Shown: positions 21,801 through 23,376 of the stretch, one piece after another
Numbering within the stretch: position 1 is the first letter of the stretch
Layout: each line of letters opens with the position of its first letter
Made by a program: the position numbers and the translations under genes
Notes under the pieces: model-generated
The model's database searches: none
What the model was told of the DNA's origin: nothing
What the model saw: the letters and a program-made list of their open reading frames with translations, nothing else
Origin: Saccoglossus kowalevskii
Taxonomy: Eukaryota > Hemichordata > Enteropneusta > Harrimaniidae
DNA: 23,376 nucleotides
NCBI RefSeq assembly: GCF_000003605.2
Contig: NW_003138338.1
Location: 40,740 to 64,115 of the forward strand
Reading direction: 5' to 3'

Positions 21801-23376
21801 CACATGATGAGAGTTATCTTGAATTACTCCTGGGGAAAAATGAATTTAACCTCAGGGGATTTCAGCTAACAGAGAATAAATATACTTAGTAGTGAGCACA
21901 TGCACTGATAATGTAGATAGCATCTATTTTGCCACAACCTAAATACTGTAAAGGGGGTAATTATTCACTGGGTTTTAATTTAGCTTATTTCGCTGACTGG
22001 AAAAATGCGCTAAATTAAAACACAGTGAATATGTAAAATTTAACATAGAACACATTATCTAAATGACGAAACCATGAATTTAAAACCCACTGAATATGCC
22101 TGAAATGGTAAATCAGTGAAATTTAAACCCAGTGAAAATTAGTCATTTTACAGTATTCAATTCCAAAAATTTTGTTTGATTAATGACTAAAAATTTTTTT
22201 TTTTTAGATTTAATGCATTTAACTGTGAGTGTGTAATTACTGATTGATGATGCATACTGATGATTTTGATATTTTGTATTTTTTAAAAGTGGGCCAAATA
22301 AAAGTTTTCATTCCTTTTACCAACTCTGAGAGCTGTTTAAATACCTCTGCCTAACCTTGAACAGTAAAGGGTTACTTGTACATGTAAACATGCCATTTAC
22401 TGGTTAGCAGCATCATAGTAGAAATATTTGCAAATTGATATATGAAAGCTCGTCATTTATAACTTATCTTAAAGAATAATTGTTTTTCTTATTGATGAGA
22501 AATGAATGTGTACACTCTCTTTACATTTTAAGCGGTACAAAAATAAATGTTGTGAGTGTGTATCTTTAACCTATACCATTACTTTATATGTTGTATTAAG
22601 TAGGTTTGGATTAAATTGAAAATTAAATATACTAAATATATTCAATACATACAAAAATATGGATCAGCCATCCACACTACTATGGTCCAAAAAATTGAAA
22701 AAGAATTGTGAAGTCACCAAGCAATAGTTTAAAAAAAATGATTTTTCCAAAACAGTCTTATTACTCATGTTTCTGCATTAATTCCTGATAGAATATTTCT
22801 GATCACACTGGGGTACCAGTATATACCAATATGTATGGTTATGTACAACGAAAAATGAACAAATTTACTGATATCAATCCTAGTATCTCTAAAAATGTTC
22901 ATATTAATCTACCACAGATCAATAGAAGTAGAATGAAATCAGCAATGTCACCATAAAATAATCATGAATTTTTCAGAATCTGTTTTGATAATATATATAG
23001 CTAATATTTAGCTTTTCCAAATTTTTAAATATTTTTATTTATATTGTTATTCAATACCATAATTGCTCTCGATATTAGAAGCGTGTCACCAAAAGTAGTG
23101 CATATAAACCCCAAAATACATTTGTTATACACAGAATCATTAAAATATTACTATTACCATAGAAACATCTCTGTAATTTAGGTAATAATAAGAACATGCA
23201 CTATTTCAAGGCAAATACAGTACTCGTATTTTTATAATAAGGACTGTTTTGAAATGCTATATTATGCATAAATTGTAATAGATTAAATAATGAATGCATC
23301 ACCATTATTCACATATTTCTGCTACATGCATACACACACAATACTGTCAATTATACCTACTGCGTCAGCTGTCTGT
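12701..23376 (-). CDS. MCU: Mitochondrial calcium uniporter pore subunit MCU (exons joined; 5' end missing)
   Basis: MCU is the inner-membrane channel that carries calcium into the mitochondrial matrix. The coding segments are 23357-23376 (candidate, partial), 18105-18275, 17517-17621, 15053-15213, 13833-14036, 13088-13204 and 12701-12817. All junctions are GT-AG and in phase: phase 1 for the first three introns, phase 0 for the rest. The joined protein has about 297 residues against roughly 350 in human MCU; the missing start is the targeting peptide region. Order of parts: N-terminal matrix domain ([15 protein letters not shown]), coiled coil ([14 protein letters not shown] onwards), TM1, the WDIMEP motif, TM2, then the C-terminal matrix helices ([13 protein letters not shown], then DPLQLNLPL). 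No stop, frameshift or missing key residue is seen, so the gene looks functional. Introns are 270, 628, 1016, 2303, 483 and about 5081 bases, counting from the 3' end. Confidence 0.95.
13088..13204 (-). CDS. MCU: MCU exon encoding the post-TM2 matrix helix
   Basis: Bounded by a TTATAG acceptor and an AAG|GTAAGTG donor, this exon has exactly 39 codons. It reads [20 protein letters not shown] then [11 protein letters not shown]. The (E)Y(V/I)YP...RDRQYL...FHK signature is shared with vertebrate MCU just after TM2. Phase is 0 on both sides. Confidence 0.95.
13355..13511. mobile_element. MITE with TACTGT termini, copy 2 (157 bp, in MCU intron)
   Basis: The left end is TACTGTGGAATACTTTTAAT and the right end AAAATATTTTACAGTA. 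The interior shares TTTTCGCCGAATGA, AATTCAGTGAAAATAAAATC and TTTTTTCCTATATTTTGCA with copy 1. It sits in the MCU intron between 13204 and 13833. Confidence 0.8.
13833..14036 (-). CDS. MCU: MCU exon encoding TM1, the DIME selectivity filter and TM2
   Basis: This exon has 68 codons and phase 0 at both ends. TM1 covers about codons 15-34 ([20 protein letters not shown]). The loop [12 protein letters not shown] includes the pore Asp (codon 13911-13913) and Glu (13902-13904), the residues known from human MCU (Asp261 and Glu264) to coordinate calcium. TM2 follows ([20 protein letters not shown]). All key residues are present. The acceptor is TTTATTCAG and the donor GAG|GTATG. Confidence 0.98.
15053..15213 (-). 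CDS. MCU: MCU exon encoding the coiled coil before TM1
   Basis: The exon has two bases completing a Glu codon, then 53 codons: [31 protein letters not shown], and a Lys/Glu/Leu heptad-rich stretch to LQPLEQ. This matches the LNDVKTLVQQLYTTL...EQHQL coiled coil of vertebrate MCU. The acceptor is AAATAACAG and the donor CAG|GTAAGG. Confidence 0.95.
15441..15511. ncRNA. 71-nt fold-back hairpin in an MCU intron (function unknown)
   Basis: AATTTGCAAAATCTCTGGTT at 15441-15460 pairs with 15492-15511, 19 of 20 positions, across a 31-base loop. Pairing continues imperfectly outward. Size and shape resemble a microRNA precursor or a small MITE. No expression evidence is available, so the RNA label is tentative. 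Confidence 0.35.
15640..15925. other. CpG-rich block with two fold-backs inside an MCU intron
   Basis: CpG dinucleotides are many times denser here than in the surrounding intron. A 14-bp stem with one mismatch (CCATGATATTGGTC, 15747-15760, against 15767-15780) has a six-base loop. A second imperfect hairpin starts CCCGCGGCGAGTTG near 15855. No gene is recognised in it; a foreign insertion or a regulatory island are both possible. Confidence 0.5.
15940..15953. repeat. Poly-C run of 14
   Basis: This is an uninterrupted run of C in an AT-rich intron. A run of nine G lies at 13643-13651. Such runs are prone to length change and sequencing error. Confidence 0.8.
16093..16300 (-). mobile_element. 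LINE retrotransposon, 3' end fragment 1
   Basis: On the - strand the sequence encodes [18 protein letters not shown] with a stop at 16208-16210, like the C-terminal end of LINE reverse-transcriptase proteins. A short 3' UTR follows, ending TTTCTAAGGATGCAATAAAT and an (ATT)n tail. The same 3' end occurs at 21264-21685. The fragment is strongly 5'-truncated, as usual for LINE insertions. Confidence 0.7.
16595..17481. mobile_element. TIR element (CAGTCAAACCTGTG) built around a tandem array
   Basis: CAGTCAAACCTGTG at 16595-16608 is matched by its exact inverted complement at 17468-17481. CAGTCAAACC ends are typical of pogo/Tigger-like and related Tc1/mariner elements. TA follows the right end; the left flank reads TT where TA is expected. 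The right arm carries a diverged AGTCTTTATATGG stretch resembling the AAAGACCAC part of the array unit, so the array probably arose from the element's own subterminal sequence. Confidence 0.75.
16631..17196. repeat. Tandem array, 69-bp unit, 8 copies plus a partial
   Basis: Units start TATAAAGACCACCTGCC at 16631, 16700, 16768, 16837, 16906, 16975, 17044, 17113 and, partial, 17182. Copies are almost identical: one lacks a single C (68 bp) and two have CCTACATG instead of CCAACATG. Such uniformity means recent expansion. Because 69 is a multiple of three, frames stay open on the - strand (up to 190 codons) without being a gene. Confidence 0.97.
17517..17621 (-). CDS. MCU: MCU exon, second half of the N-terminal matrix domain
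   Basis: Phase 1 at both ends, 105 bases. It reads [20 protein letters not shown] then [14 protein letters not shown], aligning with the GVRVAASTGIDLLL...FKLVINDLTYHVRPP stretch of vertebrate MCU. The acceptor is a T-rich tract plus CAG; the donor is CAAG|GTTTGT. Confidence 0.95.
17889..17900. promoter_or_regulatory. 12-bp palindrome with E-box core
   Basis: CATCACGTGATG is a perfect palindrome containing CACGTG, the core site of bHLH-zip factors. It lies in the MCU intron between 17621 and 18105. Any binding is unproven. Confidence 0.3.
18105..18275 (-). CDS. MCU: MCU exon, first half of the N-terminal matrix domain
   Basis: Phase 1 at both ends, 171 bases, starting [20 protein letters not shown] and then [18 protein letters not shown]. 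The Ser of LPSR and the Cys of ELCQF match human Ser92 and Cys97, reported regulatory and redox-sensitive sites. Their conservation here is seen; their function in this animal is inferred. The donor is AAAG|GTAATT. Confidence 0.95.
18308..18586 (+). repeat. Local direct duplication in the large MCU intron
   Basis: Segments beginning TAAACTTAAAATTG at 18308 and 18492 share, in order, TTGTGT, ATCATCAAAATTGTGAATT, ATATTAATTGTA and ACTTTAAA over about 100 bp. The offset is 184 bases and divergence is moderate. Confidence 0.7.
18600..21263. other. Large MCU intron, mostly featureless
   Basis: No exon with MCU homology is visible here on the - strand and no other gene on either strand. Exceptions are the truncated MITE at 19325 and a less AT-rich block near 19719-19835 that includes TGACGTAG. 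Confidence 0.55.
19325..19412. mobile_element. Truncated TACTGT-type MITE, copy 3
   Basis: TACTGTAATTAATTTTCGCT, then GAATGATTCAGTGAAAATAA and TTTTTTTCTATATTTTACA, match the left half of copies 1 and 2. No right-hand terminal repeat is found downstream, so the copy is broken. Confidence 0.75.
21264..21685 (-). pseudogene. LINE retrotransposon, 3' end fragment 2 (reverse-transcriptase C-terminus)
   Basis: On the - strand an open frame from about 21685 to 21320 reads [20 protein letters not shown], then [15 protein letters not shown] and [20 protein letters not shown]. The IEDE-(M/I)H-LL-C-x-Y-x-x-(L/I)R pattern followed by a G-x-(F/Y)-(I/L) helix and R-N is typical of the C-terminal end of LINE ORF2 proteins (CR1/jockey-like group). 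A TAA stop lies just upstream at about 21686. The 3' UTR ends GGATGCAATAAATTATC plus an (ATT)n-like tail, shared with 16093-16300. Endonuclease and polymerase domains are absent, so it is dead. Confidence 0.8.
21944..22155. mobile_element. TACTGT-type MITE, divergent subfamily (212 bp)
   Basis: The ends TACTGTAAAGGGGGTAATTA and, inverted, TACTGTAAAATGACTAATTT both continue to TTCACTGGGTTT. The interior repeats the theme CAGTGAA(T/A)A...AATTTAA(A)CCCA(C/G)TGAA. The TACTGT terminus and CAGTGAAA motifs link it to the other copies, but its body differs, so it is a separate subfamily. Confidence 0.8.
22156..23356 (-). other. MCU intron, 5' part, no further feature seen
   Basis: This is AT-rich intron between the MITE and the candidate upstream exon. 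No exon or repeat boundary is recognised. Confidence 0.5.
23357..23376 (-). CDS. MCU: Candidate MCU upstream exon, cut by the window edge
   Basis: The last 20 bases of the window read, on the - strand, an open stretch encoding QTADAV plus one base, followed by AG|GTATAATT, a fair donor site. Its phase (1) exactly fits the next exon, giving Asp across the junction and [15 protein letters not shown]. That resembles the position before the YRNG block of vertebrate MCU. The call rests on phase and a donor only, because the segment is too short for homology. Confidence 0.6.

Overview
This is animal nuclear DNA: AT-rich, with long introns, GT-AG splice sites and dense small transposons. It carries parts of two protein-coding genes that face each other. 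At the left edge, on the + strand, is the last coding exon of a PIWI-clade Argonaute (173-329). From about 12.7 kb to the right edge, on the - strand, is most of the mitochondrial calcium uniporter pore subunit, MCU. Six exons are certain and a seventh is a candidate cut by the window end. Joined in phase, the six exons give about 290 residues ending at a stop codon. They include the calcium-binding WDIMEP motif, two membrane segments, the coiled coil and most of the N-terminal matrix domain. The mitochondrial targeting peptide and 5' end lie beyond 23376.

The host is probably a marine invertebrate. A lophotrochozoan such as a mollusc is my best guess, from the transposon types and the frequent TACATGTA palindrome, but the sequence does not prove it.

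Layout: 1-172 is PIWI intron and 330 to about 500 its 3' UTR with AATAAA signals. 788-2008 is a complete but dead mariner element with matching terminal inverted repeats (TIRs) and TA duplications. 3959-4161 is a MITE whose termini begin TACTGT. 5006-6449 is a cluster of direct and inverted copies of unnamed repeats. 7690-8652 is a repeat-built element bounded by TAGTCCC/GGGGACTA ends. 10560-10870 is a decayed tandem repeat. 10935-11629 is a Tigger/pogo-like MITE that itself holds a 540-bp insertion with TTAA ends. 12701 is the MCU stop.

The MCU introns hold two further complete TACTGT-type MITEs and a truncated one, two 3' fragments of one LINE type, a 71-nt hairpin, a CpG-rich block, and an 887-bp TIR element whose core is a very uniform 69-bp tandem array (8 copies plus a partial).

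The two genes have no known functional link: PIWI acts in piRNA-guided silencing and MCU in mitochondrial calcium uptake. The roughly 12.4 kb between their stop codons shows no convincing third protein gene. I found no prokaryotic features, CRISPR array, tRNA, rRNA or viral gene. The most noteworthy signals are the nested MITEs, the MITE-borne tandem array, the TAGTCCC element, the repeat cluster at 5-6.5 kb and the two intronic fold-back regions.
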